64,000 nt of DNA from Brenneria salicis ATCC 15712 = DSM 30166 (GTDB lineage: Bacteria; Pseudomonadota; Gammaproteobacteria; Enterobacterales; Enterobacteriaceae). The DNA is taken from contig NZ_QNRY01000008.1 in assembly GCF_003315515.1 (NCBI RefSeq), positions 1 through 64,000 on the forward strand, written 5' to 3'. A program made the translations under genes and the position numbers. The notes beneath the pieces are model-generated. The model worked only from the letters and a program-made list of their open reading frames with translations, was not told where the DNA came from and made no database searches. This document shows, one piece after another, positions 47,861-59,871 of this stretch (its first letter is position 1; every line of letters begins with the position of its first letter).

Positions 47861-48689
47861 GGTGTCCCTCGATCAGCGCTTCACGCACATCTTGCGCCAG
47901 ACGAATAAACGCCGGTGAGTCACGCAGAGATAAATCCCGCTGGTGAGGTAACGGCGAATCAATAACTTTGATAATACGACCGGGACGCGGCGACATAATG
48001 ACAATACGGGTGGACAGATAAACCGCTTCGGCAATGGAGTGCGTCACAAACACCATCGTGCGCTGTTCGTGATACCAAAGTTGCTGCAACTGCTGATTCA
48101 GGTTATCGCGGGTCAACTCGTCCAGTGCGCCGAAAGGCTCGTCCATCATTAGGATTTTCGGTTCGAATCCCAGCGCCCTGGCGATGGAGGCCCGTTGCTG
48201 CATACCGCCCGACAATTGCCACGGATACTTTTTCTCGAAGCCGCTCAACCCGACGCGTGATAGTTGTTCACGGGCAATCTCTTCAATACGGGCGGGCATC
48301 ATGCCCTGGATCTGCAACGGCAGCATGACGTTAGCCAGCACGGTACGCCACGGCAGCAACACCGGCGCCTGAAACACATAGCCGTAAGCGCGTTCCTGAC
48401 GGGCTTGCGATGGCGTCATGTCATTAACCCAAACCTCGCCTGACGTAATCGATTCCAGATCGGCAATCACTCGCAGCAATGTCGTTTTGCCACAGCCGGA
48501 CGGTCCGATAAAAGACACGAACTCCCCCTGACGGATGGTCAGATTCACCTCTTTCAGCGCGTGTACCGGCTGATCGGCGGCGGGATAGATAACATTGGCG
48601 TCACGTACAACGATTGCTGGTCTGGCGGTTGCCGGGGCTACTGTCGTCGTGATGAGAGAAGGCTCATCTGCATATATGAGTTGGCTCAT
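47850..48689 (-). CDS. ABC importer ATPase
   Basis: 279 residues: Walker A GPSGCGKTT, signature LSGGMQQRASIARALG, Walker B MMDEPFGALD and switch VTHS. It is of the TauB/SsuB/NrtD importer type. GGGGAGACCGGT precedes the ATG. First gene of the four-gene importer operon (ATPase, permease, permease, binding protein). The 319-base region upstream carries a weak RutR-like site. Confidence 0.93.
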   Translation of the reverse strand: MSQLIYADEPSLITTTVAPATARPAIVVRDANVIYPAADQPVHALKEVNLTIRQGEFVSFIGPSGCGKTTLLRVIADLESITSGEVWVNDMTPSQARQERAYGYVFQAPVLLPWRTVLANVMLPLQIQGMMPARIEEIAREQLSRVGLSGFEKKYPWQLSGGMQQRASIARALGFEPKILMMDEPFGALDELTRDNLNQQLQQLWYHEQRTMVFVTHSIAEAVYLSTRIVIMSPRPGRIIKVIDSPLPHQRDLSLRDSPAFIRLAQDVREALIEGHHEQ

Positions 48690-49008
48690 ACCGGTCTCCC
48701 CTGATGGCGGTTTCTGACTATTTTATTTCTGACTATCTGGTTAGGTTTCTGAACTGACTGATGCCATTTCCATGCCAACGTTTCTCTTTCTCCCGACCTT
48801 ACGAACAGCACGGACTTTCACCCTGGTGTTGCGGCGCATATAAGCATATTTGGTGCAAATCGCCGCGCAATTGCCTCCATTTGTAGCAAGATGCATACAA
48901 AAAATGTATATTTGGTTTTACCGGGCGCGTGTTGCCACGGATGCTGGTTGGGTGAGATTGCAGGTGCGAGGTTCACGGTATCGCTATAGTGCGCCCGACA
49001 AGGCGTGT
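48690..49008. other. Regulatory gap before the importer operon
   Basis: No gene seen. A direct repeat TTTCTGACTA occurs at 48711-48720 and 48726-48735. CTGACTATCTGGTTAG (48729-48744) matches the RutR consensus at 10 of 14 positions and could be a weak operator for the importer. The aminotransferase gene ends at 49009. Confidence 0.4.
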
Positions 49009-50352
49009 TCAATCGCCGCGACGCCTTAACCTGCCGTTTATCTCACCCAACACGTCATCAATGATCGCCAGCCCTTGATGTGCTTCATCCGCGGTCACGA
49101 TACAAGGCGGAACCACATGCAGGCGGTTTTCCGCGATAAAGCCCAGCAATCCTTTCGCCAGCAACTGGGTTTTTATTTCCCCCATCACCGACGCGGGCAG
49201 CGGGGTTTTATTCACCGGGTCGGCAACCAGTTCCAGCGCATGGAATACGCCGAGACCACGAACATCGCCGACAATCTGATATTTTTCCCCCATCTTCTGT
49301 AAGCCATCCGCCAAAATGCCATTGCCAATCCGGGCGGCATTGTCGACGATTTTTTCCTCTTCCATCGCATCCAGCGTCGCGACGATGGCGGCCATCGCCA
49401 GCGGATGCCCGGAATAGGTCAGTCCGCCGGGGAACATGTGCGTATCGAAGTAATGGGCGATAGGCTCGGAAATCAGGACGCCGCCCGCCGGTACATAACC
49501 TGAGTTCACCCCTTTGGCGAACGTGATGAGATCCGGTTCAACGCCATACTGTTCAAAAGCGAACCAGGAACCGGTGCGCCCGAAACCGGCCATGACTTCA
49601 TCCATAATCAGCATGATGCCAAACTCGTTAGCCAGCGCCTGCACGCCAGCCAGATAGCCTGTCGGCGGCACCAGAATACCGGCCGTACCCGGAATGGTTT
49701 CCAGTAGGATCGCGGCAATGGTATTCGGCCCCTCGCACTCGATAATGCGGCGCAGATGGTGCAATGCCGCCTGGCACTCTTCGGCCTCGGTGGTTGCCAG
49801 AAACTCGCTGCGGTACAGGTAAGGAGTGAAAAAATGCAGATGACCGCGCGAATATTCATTGGGCAACCGCCGCCAGTCGCCGGTGGCGCCGATCGCACTG
49901 CCGGTATTCCCGTGGTAGGAGCGGTAGCCGGACAGGATCTTCTCTTTGCCGGTAAACAGCCGCGCCATGCGGATGGCATTTTCATTGGCATCCGCGCCCG
50001 CATTGGTGAAAAACACCTTGTTGAATTTTTCGGGCGCTCGCGCCACGATACGTTTCGCCGCCTCGCCGCGCGCCAGATTAGCGGTTGCCGGTGCAATGGT
50101 CGCCAGTAAATCCGCCTGCGCCTTGATCGCCGCAACCACTTTCGGGTGACGAAAACCGATATTGGTGTTAACCAACTGGCTGCTGAAATCCAGCCAGGCG
50201 TTCCCGTCATAATCCCACAGCCGACATCCTTCTCCGCCAGCGACCACCAACGGATTCAATGCGCCCTGGGTCGACCAGGAATGAAAAACATACTGTCTGT
50301 CCAACTGACGGACATAATCATTAGACAATTCAGCTTCATTCTTCGATGTCAT
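49009..50352 (-). CDS. Class III aminotransferase, likely beta-alanine:pyruvate (PydD-like)
   Basis: 447 residues, PLP fold type I, class III. YRSYHGNTGSAIGATGDWRR, the Asp of LIMDEVMAGFGRTGSW and the PLP lysine in LITFAKGVNSGYVPAGGVLI are conserved. The family includes beta-alanine, taurine and omega-amino acid transaminases. Its place between the importer and ydfG fits beta-alanine plus pyruvate giving malonic semialdehyde. GAGGATGAAAAG precedes the ATG. Substrate is inferred from context. Confidence 0.85.
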   Translation of the reverse strand: MTSKNEAELSNDYVRQLDRQYVFHSWSTQGALNPLVVAGGEGCRLWDYDGNAWLDFSSQLVNTNIGFRHPKVVAAIKAQADLLATIAPATANLARGEAAKRIVARAPEKFNKVFFTNAGADANENAIRMARLFTGKEKILSGYRSYHGNTGSAIGATGDWRRLPNEYSRGHLHFFTPYLYRSEFLATTEAEECQAALHHLRRIIECEGPNTIAAILLETIPGTAGILVPPTGYLAGVQALANEFGIMLIMDEVMAGFGRTGSWFAFEQYGVEPDLITFAKGVNSGYVPAGGVLISEPIAHYFDTHMFPGGLTYSGHPLAMAAIVATLDAMEEEKIVDNAARIGNGILADGLQKMGEKYQIVGDVRGLGVFHALELVADPVNKTPLPASVMGEIKTQLLAKGLLGFIAENRLHVVPPCIVTADEAHQGLAIIDDVLGEINGRLRRRGD

Positions 50353-50504
50353 CTTTTCATCCTCAGCGTTTCATCGGCATATCGCGCACACTGGGTTGCA
50401 ACAGCCGACAAATGCAGTGTGACGCCATACATACCCTTATCAATGTAGTGAAAATCAGACTAGAGACAAAAAAGACAACGGGGATAGAGCCAGATCGCGA
50501 ATAA

Positions 50505-51386
<882 letters not shown>

Positions 51387-51417
51387 CGTGACAGCACGCT
51401 GAAAACAAAAACAGAAA

Positions 51418-51445
51418 ACCCACGCCCCGTTGAGGAAGCGTGGGT
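51418..51445 (-). terminator. Terminator of the dpp operon
   Basis: ACCCACGC (51418-51425) pairs with GCGTGGGT (51438-51445); on the minus strand TTTTCTGTTTTT follows. It lies 18 bases after the dppF stop and may also end ydfG. Confidence 0.8.
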
Positions 51446-51462
51446 CAGAGACAACCTATCTA

Positions 51463-52478
51463 TCAGTTGGCATGAAAGGATGAGGCGTCTTGTTCATCCT
51501 GATCGACCGCAAAACACGCGACTTTCTGTTCGCCGTAACGTTTCAACTGCGGCTGGAACTGCGTGCAGGTACTGAAGCAACGCTGGCAGCGCGCGTTAAA
51601 CGCACAGCCCGGCGGTGGATTCAGCGGGCTGGGCAGTTCACCCGTCAGCTTGATGCGTTCACGGCGTAAATCCGGGTTCAGCCGTGGGGTGGCCGACAGC
51701 AGCGCCTGGGTATACGGGTGACGCGGGTTGTTAAAGATCGCGTCTTTACTGCCCTGCTCGACACAACGCCCCAGATACATCACCATCACTTCATCGGCGA
51801 TATGCTCCACCACCGACAGATCATGAGAGATGAACACGTAGGACAGCCCCATATCCTGCTGTAAATCCATCATCAGGTTTAATACCTGAGCGCGTACCGA
51901 TACATCCAGCGCGGAAACCGGTTCATCGGCAATCACCACATCCGGGTCCAGCATCAGCCCGCGGGCAATGGCGATACGCTGCCGCTGACCGCCGGAAAAC
52001 ATGTGCGGATAACGGTCGTAATGCTCGGTTTTCAACCCGACCTTCACCATCATCGCCAGCGCCTTTTCACGGCGTTCGGCTTTTGACAATGGGGTATTGA
52101 TCAGCAGCGGCTCTTCCAGGATCTGGCCGACCTTCTTGCGCGGATTGAGCGATCCGTAAGGATTCTGAAACACGATCTGGATCTTCTGGCGACGTAACTT
52201 TTCCGCCGTTTGATCCGGCTTGAGCAGATCCTGTCCCTGATAGTAAAGCTCCCCGCCGGAAGGGATTTCGATCATGGTCAGCAAACGTCCCAGCGTGGAC
52301 TTGCCGCAACCGGATTCGCCCACCACCGCCAGCGTTTTGCCGCGTTCCAGCGTGAATGACACGCCATCCAGCGCCTTGACCATACGCTCCGGCGCGAATA
52401 GCCCTTTTTTCACCGGATAATGTTTTTTCAAATCAATCGCATGCAGTAAATGCGGCTGCGATGTCACGTTCAGTTCGC

Positions 52479-52482
<4 letters not shown>
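51463..52482 (-). CDS. dppF: Dipeptide ABC importer ATPase DppF
   Basis: 339 residues. Walker [10 protein letters not shown], signature [16 protein letters not shown], Walker [12 protein letters not shown], and the oligopeptide-type C-terminal Cys region ([17 protein letters not shown]) that binds a 4Fe-4S cluster in some members. Last gene of dppABCDF; its start overlaps the dppD stop by 4 bases. It powers dipeptide and probably heme or ALA uptake with DppD. Confidence 0.95.
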
Positions 52483-53459
<977 letters not shown>

Positions 53460-53472
53460 CTCTCTACCTCTG

Positions 53473-54375
53473 TTACTGCTTGAGTTTGGGGTCGAGAGCA
53501 TCACGCAAGCCGTCCCCCATCAGGTTAAACGCCAACACCGACAGCAAAATCGCCAGACCGGGGAAAGTCACCACCCACCAGGCGCTTTGCGCAAACTGCA
53601 AAACGTCGGACAGCATGGTGCCCCACTCTGGCGTTGGCGGCTGTGCGCCCATACCGAGGAAACCCAAAGCAGCCATATCAAGAATGGCGTTGGAAAAACC
53701 AAGCGACGCCTGGACAATCAAAGGCGCCAGGCAATTGGGAAGAATGTTGACGAACATCTGCCGGATCGCCCCGGCGCCCGCCACGCGCGAAGCCGTAACA
53801 TAATCGCGGTTGACCTCTACCAGCACCGAGGCGCGCGTCAGACGGACATAGTGCGGCAAGGCCACAAAAGTCAGCGCCAGCGATGCGTTCACAATCGACG
53901 GTCCGAACACGGCAACCAGCACCAGCGCCAACAGCAGGCTCGGCAACGCCAACATGATATCGACGACACGCATGATGATGGCATCAATCACGCCGCCGAA
54001 ATAGCCGGCCAGCAGACCGAAGATCACGCCCAGCACCAGCGAAAGCGCCACCACCAGACAGCCCACCAGCAACGACAGGCGCGCGCCGTACATCAGACGG
54101 GACAAGACATCCCGCCCGACATCATCCGTACCCAGAATAAACCGCCAGCTTCCGCCTTCCTGCCAGACTGGAGGATGCAGCAGGGCATCGCGGAACTGCT
54201 CGGCGGGCGCGTGCGGTGCCAGTACATTGGCGCCAACGGCGATAATCAGCATCAGCATGACATAAACCATGCCGACCACCGCCCCTTTGTTACGCTTGAA
54301 ATAGTGCCAGAACTCCTGTACCGGGGTCATTGGCTTGGGCGCACTATTTACAACAGGTTCAGTGACTTGTGTCAT
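53473..54375 (-). CDS. dppC: Dipeptide ABC importer permease DppC
   Basis: 300 residues from ATG 54375 ([20 protein letters not shown]). Six membrane helices and a BPD_transp_1 domain; the EAA loop [23 protein letters not shown] is clear. It pairs with DppB to form the inner-membrane channel. 13 bases separate it from both neighbours. Confidence 0.95.
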   Translation of the reverse strand: MTQVTEPVVNSAPKPMTPVQEFWHYFKRNKGAVVGMVYVMLMLIIAVGANVLAPHAPAEQFRDALLHPPVWQEGGSWRFILGTDDVGRDVLSRLMYGARLSLLVGCLVVALSLVLGVIFGLLAGYFGGVIDAIIMRVVDIMLALPSLLLALVLVAVFGPSIVNASLALTFVALPHYVRLTRASVLVEVNRDYVTASRVAGAGAIRQMFVNILPNCLAPLIVQASLGFSNAILDMAALGFLGMGAQPPTPEWGTMLSDVLQFAQSAWWVVTFPGLAILLSVLAFNLMGDGLRDALDPKLKQ

Positions 54376-54388
54376 TTCAGCCTTCCCC

Positions 54389-55408
54389 TTATTTCTTGTG
54401 ACGGATGCGCGGATTAACCACGCCGTAGAGCACATCCACCAGCAGGTTCACCAGAATGATCATGGTCGCCACCAGCAACACGCCCCCTTGCACCACCGGA
54501 TAATCCCGACGCTGCAAAGCGTCGATCAGCCAGCGGCCCAGCCCCGGCCAGGAAAAGATGGTTTCCGTCAATATGGCGCCAGCCAGCAGGGTGCCGACCT
54601 GCAATCCAATTACGGTCACCACCGGCAACATGGCATTATGCAGCGCATGTACCACAATCACGCGTAGACGGCTTAATCCTTTGGCGCGCGCAGTACGAAT
54701 GTAGTCCTCTCCCAGCACTTCCAGCATGGCGGAGCGCGTCATGCGCACAATCACCGCCAGCGGGATCGTCCCCAGCACCACGGCAGGCAGGATCATGTGT
54801 TCGATGGCGTCAATAAAGTCGCCCGGTTCGCCCCAAAACAAGGTATCGATGATCATAAATCCGGTAAGCGGTATACTTTCATCAAGAAAAACCGTATCGC
54901 TGATCCGGCCTGAGACGGGCGTCAAGTCAAGATGAACGGAAACCAGCATGATCAACATCATGCCCCACCAGAAAATGGGCATCGAATAGCCGGTCAGCGC
55001 CAGCCCGACAGAGGTATGATCGAAAATCGAACCGCGTTTTACCGCCGCCAGCACACCGACCGGGATGCCGACGATAACGGCAAAAATCATCGCACAGACG
55101 CCCAGTTCCAGCGTCGCTTTAAAACGGGGAACGAACTCCTCCCAGACCGGGATGCGGCTCTTGATTGAAATCCCCAGATCGCCTTGCAACACGCCGCCGA
55201 TATAGTGGAAGTATTGCTCCCAAAGCGGCTTGTCCAGCCCCATTTCGGCCAACAATTGTGCGTGGCGCTCTGCGGAAATACCGCGTTCACCCGCCATAAT
55301 CATCACCGGATCGCCCGGAATCATGTGCACAAAAGCGAAGGTCAGTAAGGTGATACCGATAAACGTTGGGATAACCAGCCCCAAACGCCGGAGTATGAAC
55401 TGCAACAT
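54389..55408 (-). CDS. dppB: Dipeptide ABC importer permease DppB
   Basis: 339 residues starting MLQFILRRLGLVIPTFIGIT, typical for DppB. EAA loop YIRTARAKGLSRLRVIVVHALHNA. Six membrane helices. It follows dppA after a 230-base hairpin-rich region, which is likely to lower its expression relative to the binding protein. Confidence 0.95.
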   Translation of the reverse strand: MLQFILRRLGLVIPTFIGITLLTFAFVHMIPGDPVMIMAGERGISAERHAQLLAEMGLDKPLWEQYFHYIGGVLQGDLGISIKSRIPVWEEFVPRFKATLELGVCAMIFAVIVGIPVGVLAAVKRGSIFDHTSVGLALTGYSMPIFWWGMMLIMLVSVHLDLTPVSGRISDTVFLDESIPLTGFMIIDTLFWGEPGDFIDAIEHMILPAVVLGTIPLAVIVRMTRSAMLEVLGEDYIRTARAKGLSRLRVIVVHALHNAMLPVVTVIGLQVGTLLAGAILTETIFSWPGLGRWLIDALQRRDYPVVQGGVLLVATMIILVNLLVDVLYGVVNPRIRHKK

Positions 55409-55500
55409 ATTCCAAACTCTCTGTTGATGCCCGACGGCTCATTGGCGTCCAGGCTTATCATTGCTCACAATTAAAAAGTCGCCAGGCGCGATGTTAAACG

Positions 55501-55610
55501 TCGCGTGCGACGGCCCGCAGGGGGACGGGCAGAAAGCCCGTCATAAAATTTAACGGGCAAGAAACCCCGCCCCACGCTTCCTCTGTCGAGAAACCGCAAG
55601 GTTGGGGTTT
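55501..55610 (-). repeat. Hairpin cluster between dppA and dppB
   Basis: Three palindromes: CGTCGC-GT-GCGACG (55501-55514), GACGGGC-AGAAA-GCCCGTC (55526-55544), and a longer one with arms AAACCCC (55563-55569) and GGGGTTT (55604-55610). In E. coli a similar spacer protects dppA mRNA and allows partial read-through, so more binding protein is made than transporter. Confidence 0.65.
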
Positions 55611-55638
55611 TCAATGTCCATGAAAATCAGTGACTGAA

Positions 55639-57246
55639 TTAATCCAATGTGACGTTGTTGAAACTATGCACGCCGCGTGGCTGAATCACATAGCCTTTGA
55701 CGTTTTTACGAATCGGCTCATACACCGTGGAGTGCGCGACAATCAATGCCGGCGCCTGCTCATGCATCACAACCTGAGACTGTTTGTACAACTCGATACG
55801 TTTCTCATGATCGGAGGTGGAACGCGCCGGCTGGATCAGATCTTCAAACGGCTTGTAACACCATTTAGAATAGTTGGAACCATTTTTCGCCGCATCACAG
55901 CTAAACAATGTGGCGAAGAAGTTATCCGGGTCCCCGTTATCGCCTGTCCAGCCCATCAATACCGTCTGGTGTTCGCCGTCTTTGGCGCGCTTGAGATATT
56001 CGCCCCACTCGTAGGTCACAATCTTGGCTTTAACGCCGATTTTCGCCCAGTCTGACTGGATCATTTCAGCCATACGGCGGGCATTCGGGTTATAGGGACG
56101 CTGTACCGGCATCGCCCACAGATCGATAGAGAAACCGTCTGGCACACCTGCTTCTTTCAGCAGGGCTTTGGCTTTTTCCGGATCGTATTCGTAATCCTTG
56201 ATGTCGTCATTATAGCCCCACATGGTCGGTGGGATCAGGTTTTTCGCGGTCTGCCCGGCGCCCTGATAAACCGCATCGATAATGGCGGATTTGTTGACCG
56301 AATAGTTCAGCGCCTGACGCACTTTCACGTCATCCAGCGGTTTTTTCTCAACGTTATAAGCAAGATAGCCCACGTTCAGGCCCGGTTTCTCCAACAACGT
56401 AATGTTCTTGTCTTCTTTCATGCGGGCAAGATCGGCCGGATTCGGATAGGGCATTACCTGGCATTCATTTTTTTGCAGCTTGGCGTAACGCACGGAGGCG
56501 TCCGGAGTGATGGAGAAGACCAGACGATCAATACCCGGCTTGGCGCCCCAGAAGCCGTCAAAAGCTTTATACAGAATACGGGAATCTTTCTGGTACTGTT
56601 GCAACTGGAACGGCCCCGTACCGATCGGGTTCAGATCGATTTTCTCCGGTGTACCGGCTTTCAGCATGTTGTCGCCATATTCAGCCGACATGATCGACGC
56701 AAAGTCCATGGCGAGATCCGCCAGAAACGGCGCTTCGGAACGCGTCAGTTGGAAACGGACGGTATAGTCATCCACCTTCTCGATTTTACTGATCAACTCC
56801 GGCATCCCCATACCTTGATAGTATTCATAGCTGCCGCCGGAAACTTTGTGGTATGGGTGATTGGCATCCTGCTGACGCATAAAGGAGAAAATCACATCAT
56901 CAGCATTGAACTCGCGGGAAGGTTTGAAATCTTTATTATCTTGCCACTTCACGCCTTTACGCAGATAGAAGGTATAGGTTTTCCCATCTTCGCTAACCTC
57001 CCATTTTTCCGCCAGACCCGGCTCAAGATCGGTGGTGCCGTCTTTGAATTCAATCAGACGGTTATAAATAGGAATAGAACTGGCATCAAACGTGGTGCCA
57101 GAGGTAAACAGTTGAGGGTTGAATCCTTCGGGAGAACCTTCTGAACAATAGACGAGAGTTTTGGCCTGCAACCCTGCAGCGACAGACATTGCCAGCAGAC
57201 CAAGGCCGAGTTTCAGTACCCTTGATTTAACCAGGGAATTTGCCAT
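55639..57246 (-). CDS. dppA: Periplasmic dipeptide-binding protein DppA
   Basis: 535 residues with a Sec signal peptide (about 1-28, ending AGLQAKT). The SBP_bac_5 pattern is clear: TLVYCSEGSPEGFNPQLFTS, then YNRLIEFKDGTTDLEPGLAE and LRKGVKWQDNKDFKP. It delivers dipeptides, and in E. coli also heme and 5-aminolevulinate, to DppBCDF, and it acts in peptide taxis with Tap. GGAGCACAAGTA precedes the ATG. The leader could be a GcvB target as in E. coli, but I did not identify the site. Confidence 0.97.
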   Translation of the reverse strand: MANSLVKSRVLKLGLGLLAMSVAAGLQAKTLVYCSEGSPEGFNPQLFTSGTTFDASSIPIYNRLIEFKDGTTDLEPGLAEKWEVSEDGKTYTFYLRKGVKWQDNKDFKPSREFNADDVIFSFMRQQDANHPYHKVSGGSYEYYQGMGMPELISKIEKVDDYTVRFQLTRSEAPFLADLAMDFASIMSAEYGDNMLKAGTPEKIDLNPIGTGPFQLQQYQKDSRILYKAFDGFWGAKPGIDRLVFSITPDASVRYAKLQKNECQVMPYPNPADLARMKEDKNITLLEKPGLNVGYLAYNVEKKPLDDVKVRQALNYSVNKSAIIDAVYQGAGQTAKNLIPPTMWGYNDDIKDYEYDPEKAKALLKEAGVPDGFSIDLWAMPVQRPYNPNARRMAEMIQSDWAKIGVKAKIVTYEWGEYLKRAKDGEHQTVLMGWTGDNGDPDNFFATLFSCDAAKNGSNYSKWCYKPFEDLIQPARSTSDHEKRIELYKQSQVVMHEQAPALIVAHSTVYEPIRKNVKGYVIQPRGVHSFNNVTLD

Positions 57247-58406
57247 TACTTGTGCTCCACTGTGGATGATGTTGTGTGTTCATTTGGTCAGACCTGTATT
57301 TTTAAGTGCTTCGGTCCGTACCCTGTTGCCCGCAGGCATGATTAAAATAATTGAGGAGGCTTGCTACAGTGCGCATAAAGCATATGGCCGCCTATATATC
57401 GTATGATTCCTACAGGCCGCTTTATACCGTCCGCGGCTTCCCCCTTTAATAACGCCCTCAATTTGTCAACAGATCACCGGGACGTCAATATAAGCCGTAG
57501 GGATTTACAATCCCAAACCCAATCCGAGATAAAAATAAAATTCATTTTTTAAAAAACAGTAATACTTATGTATCAGGTTAATTCGAAAAACCAGTTAAAA
57601 ACACTATAAAATCATCAACAGGAAGAAATTATCACCATTAAAAAAACTATAGTAATAACCACTCATCCGTCCAAGATATGAGCACTATTTTTTGTTTAAA
57701 AGGTTAACGACGGGTAATAATCCTGTCAAAGAATAAGTAAAACTGATATCGATTTGACCTATCATAAGCGTAAGCCTGACTATCTACGCTTCAAAAAAAA
57801 ACTATCGCCGGGTGGATGACGAGCATAGAAAAACCTTGCCGCCGCCTGCGGTAAGGGGATTATTTGGCGATCTGAAAGGTGGAAATGCGTCGTTCGCTCA
57901 AACAGGCAGACGACAGTGACAGGTTTATGCGGAGCGACAATCCACGTCCAAATCGGTTGCCGACAAATGTGTAATTCATAATCTATTGAGAATATTCATA
58001 TAATTCACACCAAAAATAAACTAAAAACATACTTATGAAATTATTATCACCAATAAGTAAATGGCTTATTTACTTCTTCTTATAAAGTGGTATTTTTAAT
58101 TCATCCCATCTTTTTTTTTCCCGCTAATATCCTTGTTTAACTCCTCCGTAAATTAATTTAATTACGAAAAAAGAATATAAGTTACTTAAAGTGGAGTTGC
58201 TGATAACTTCACAAATCATGAAATAACATATTATTTTTAACATTCGCTCATGCTAAATTACCGCTAATAAAAATATGCAATGAAATAATCCATACCATTT
58301 TATGTTTTTGTTAATTATTGATAAAAAACAAAAGAATGGCTTTCTTACTTTTCCAAAAATAGACACAGGATTTCCTGTACCGTACTGTCCTAGCAGGGTG
58401 AAGACA
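57247..58406. other. 1.16-kb gene-poor gap between dppA and the 2HCT transporter
   Basis: AT-rich with no convincing ORF. It must contain the dppA promoter on its left and the transporter promoter on its right. Within it lie an orphan minus-strand terminator at 57828-57856 and a small palindrome GGGATT-TAC-AATCCC at 57500-57514. The right half (57980-58260) is very AT-rich. Confidence 0.5.
57828..57975 (-). ncRNA. Candidate small RNA ending at an orphan terminator
   Basis: On the minus strand CCTTACCGC and GCGGCAAGG form a nine-pair stem (57834-57842 with 57848-57856, one G-T pair) followed by TTTTTCT. No gene on this strand precedes it within the window gap, so a short transcript must start between about 57860 and 58250 if the terminator is used. 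A -10-like TATGAAT or GATTAT lies near 57975-57990. The 5' end is a guess, and I matched it to no known sRNA. Confidence 0.3.
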
Positions 58407-59756
58407 ATGAAAAAAACCGAAACAGATATTCTATGCGACAAGAATATGCCCATAGATTCTTCGCTATCCACCTCATTCATGGATACTATTTTAAAAAAGA
58501 AAATAGGATCTGTCCCTGTCCTCCTTTTTATTGCTATTGCCGTAATTGTCGCCGTCTCCGCCTATGCGGGTTTTCTGCCTAGAAATATGATTGGCGGTTT
58601 CGCCGTTATCATGACCATGGGTTTTTTACTGGCGCATGTCGGGCAAAATATTCCGGTATTTAAAGATATTGGCGGTCCGGCAATTCTCTGCCTGATGGTG
58701 CCGTCCATTATGGTATATTTTGATTTATTCAACGACAACACCATGAAGACAGTACACCTGCTGATGAAAGAGGCGAATTTCCTCTACTTCGTCATCGCCT
58801 GTCTGGTAGTCGGCAGTATTCTGGGCATGAACCGCAAGATACTGATTCAGGGGATGATTCGCATGTTCGTTCCCCTGGTTATCGGTACGATAACCGCAGT
58901 GACGACCGGCTTACTAATCGGCAAACTGTGCGGCTACAGCTTTTATCACACCTTCTTCTTCATTATCGTGCCAATCATCGGCGGCGGTATCGGCGAGGGC
59001 ATTCTGCCTTTATCATTGGCCTATTCAGCTATTCTGGGACAAAGCCCGGATGTTTATGTCGCGCAGCTTGCCCCGGCAGCCGTTGTCGGCAACATCTTCG
59101 CCATTCTGTGCGCAGGGGTACTGTCTCGCCTCGGCATGCGTCGTAAAGATTTGAACGGGGAAGGCCGTCTGGTACGCAGCGATGAAGACAACGCCATGTT
59201 CGCCATTAATGAAGCGCCAAAACCAGTGGATTTCCATTTGATGGGCGGTGGACTGCTGATGATCTGCGCCTTCTTTATCGTCGGTGGGCTGCTTGAGCAT
59301 GTGGTGAAAATTCCAGGACCGGTACTGATGATTCTGATTGCCGTATTCTGCAAATATGGCCGCGTTATCCCCGCCATAATGGAAACCGGCGCCCACAGCG
59401 TTTACAAGTTTGTTTCCAGTTCGCTGGTGTGGCCGCTGATGATCGGGTTAGGCATGTTGTATATCCCGTTGGAAAGCGTGGTTGCGGTATTCTCGGTCGG
59501 TTATGTGATCGTCTGCGGCTCGGTTGTGTTGTCGATGGCGGTGGTCAGCTTCCTGATCGCGCCGCGCCTGAATATGTATCCGATTGAAGCCTCAATCGTG
59601 ACAACCTGTCACAGCGGGCTGGGTGGAACCGGCGATGTTGCGATTCTGTCAGCGTCCAACCGTATGTCTTTGATGCCGTTCGCGCAGATCGCGACCCGTA
59701 TCGGCGGTGCATCAACGGTAATTGGCGCGACACTGCTGCTGGGCTGGTTGATGTAA
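58407..59756 (+). CDS. 2-hydroxycarboxylate transporter (CitS/MaeN/CimH family)
   Basis: 449 residues from ATG 58407 (MKKTETDILCDKN), with AGGGTG upstream; an open frame extends 35 codons further up but looks non-coding. Eleven or so membrane helices and the two family re-entrant loop motifs are seen, GGGIGEGILPLSLAY and HSGLGGTGDVAILSAS. The family exchanges or cotransports citrate, malate or lactate with Na+ or H+. It lies divergent from a CitAB/DcuSR-type system, which probably controls it; MaeKR-MaeP and MalKR-MaeN are precedents. Confidence 0.9.
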   Translation: MKKTETDILCDKNMPIDSSLSTSFMDTILKKKIGSVPVLLFIAIAVIVAVSAYAGFLPRNMIGGFAVIMTMGFLLAHVGQNIPVFKDIGGPAILCLMVPSIMVYFDLFNDNTMKTVHLLMKEANFLYFVIACLVVGSILGMNRKILIQGMIRMFVPLVIGTITAVTTGLLIGKLCGYSFYHTFFFIIVPIIGGGIGEGILPLSLAYSAILGQSPDVYVAQLAPAAVVGNIFAILCAGVLSRLGMRRKDLNGEGRLVRSDEDNAMFAINEAPKPVDFHLMGGGLLMICAFFIVGGLLEHVVKIPGPVLMILIAVFCKYGRVIPAIMETGAHSVYKFVSSSLVWPLMIGLGMLYIPLESVVAVFSVGYVIVCGSVVLSMAVVSFLIAPRLNMYPIEASIVTTCHSGLGGTGDVAILSASNRMSLMPFAQIATRIGGASTVIGATLLLGWLM

Positions 59757-59797
59757 TGTTCTGATAGAACATTTGTTCATACACCTTTACTCATACA

Positions 59798-59840
59798 GAA
59801 AAAAGCGCCCCGGCAAACTGTTGCCGGGGCGCTTTTTATG
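59798..59840. terminator. Strong bidirectional terminator
   Basis: AAAAAAGCGCCCCGGCAA and TTGCCGGGGCGCTTTTT form a perfect 17-pair stem around ACTG. It ends both the plus-strand transporter gene and the minus-strand two-component operon. Confidence 0.95.
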
Positions 59841-59871
59841 ACCATAATCCATCACCAGAATGATGCCAGAC

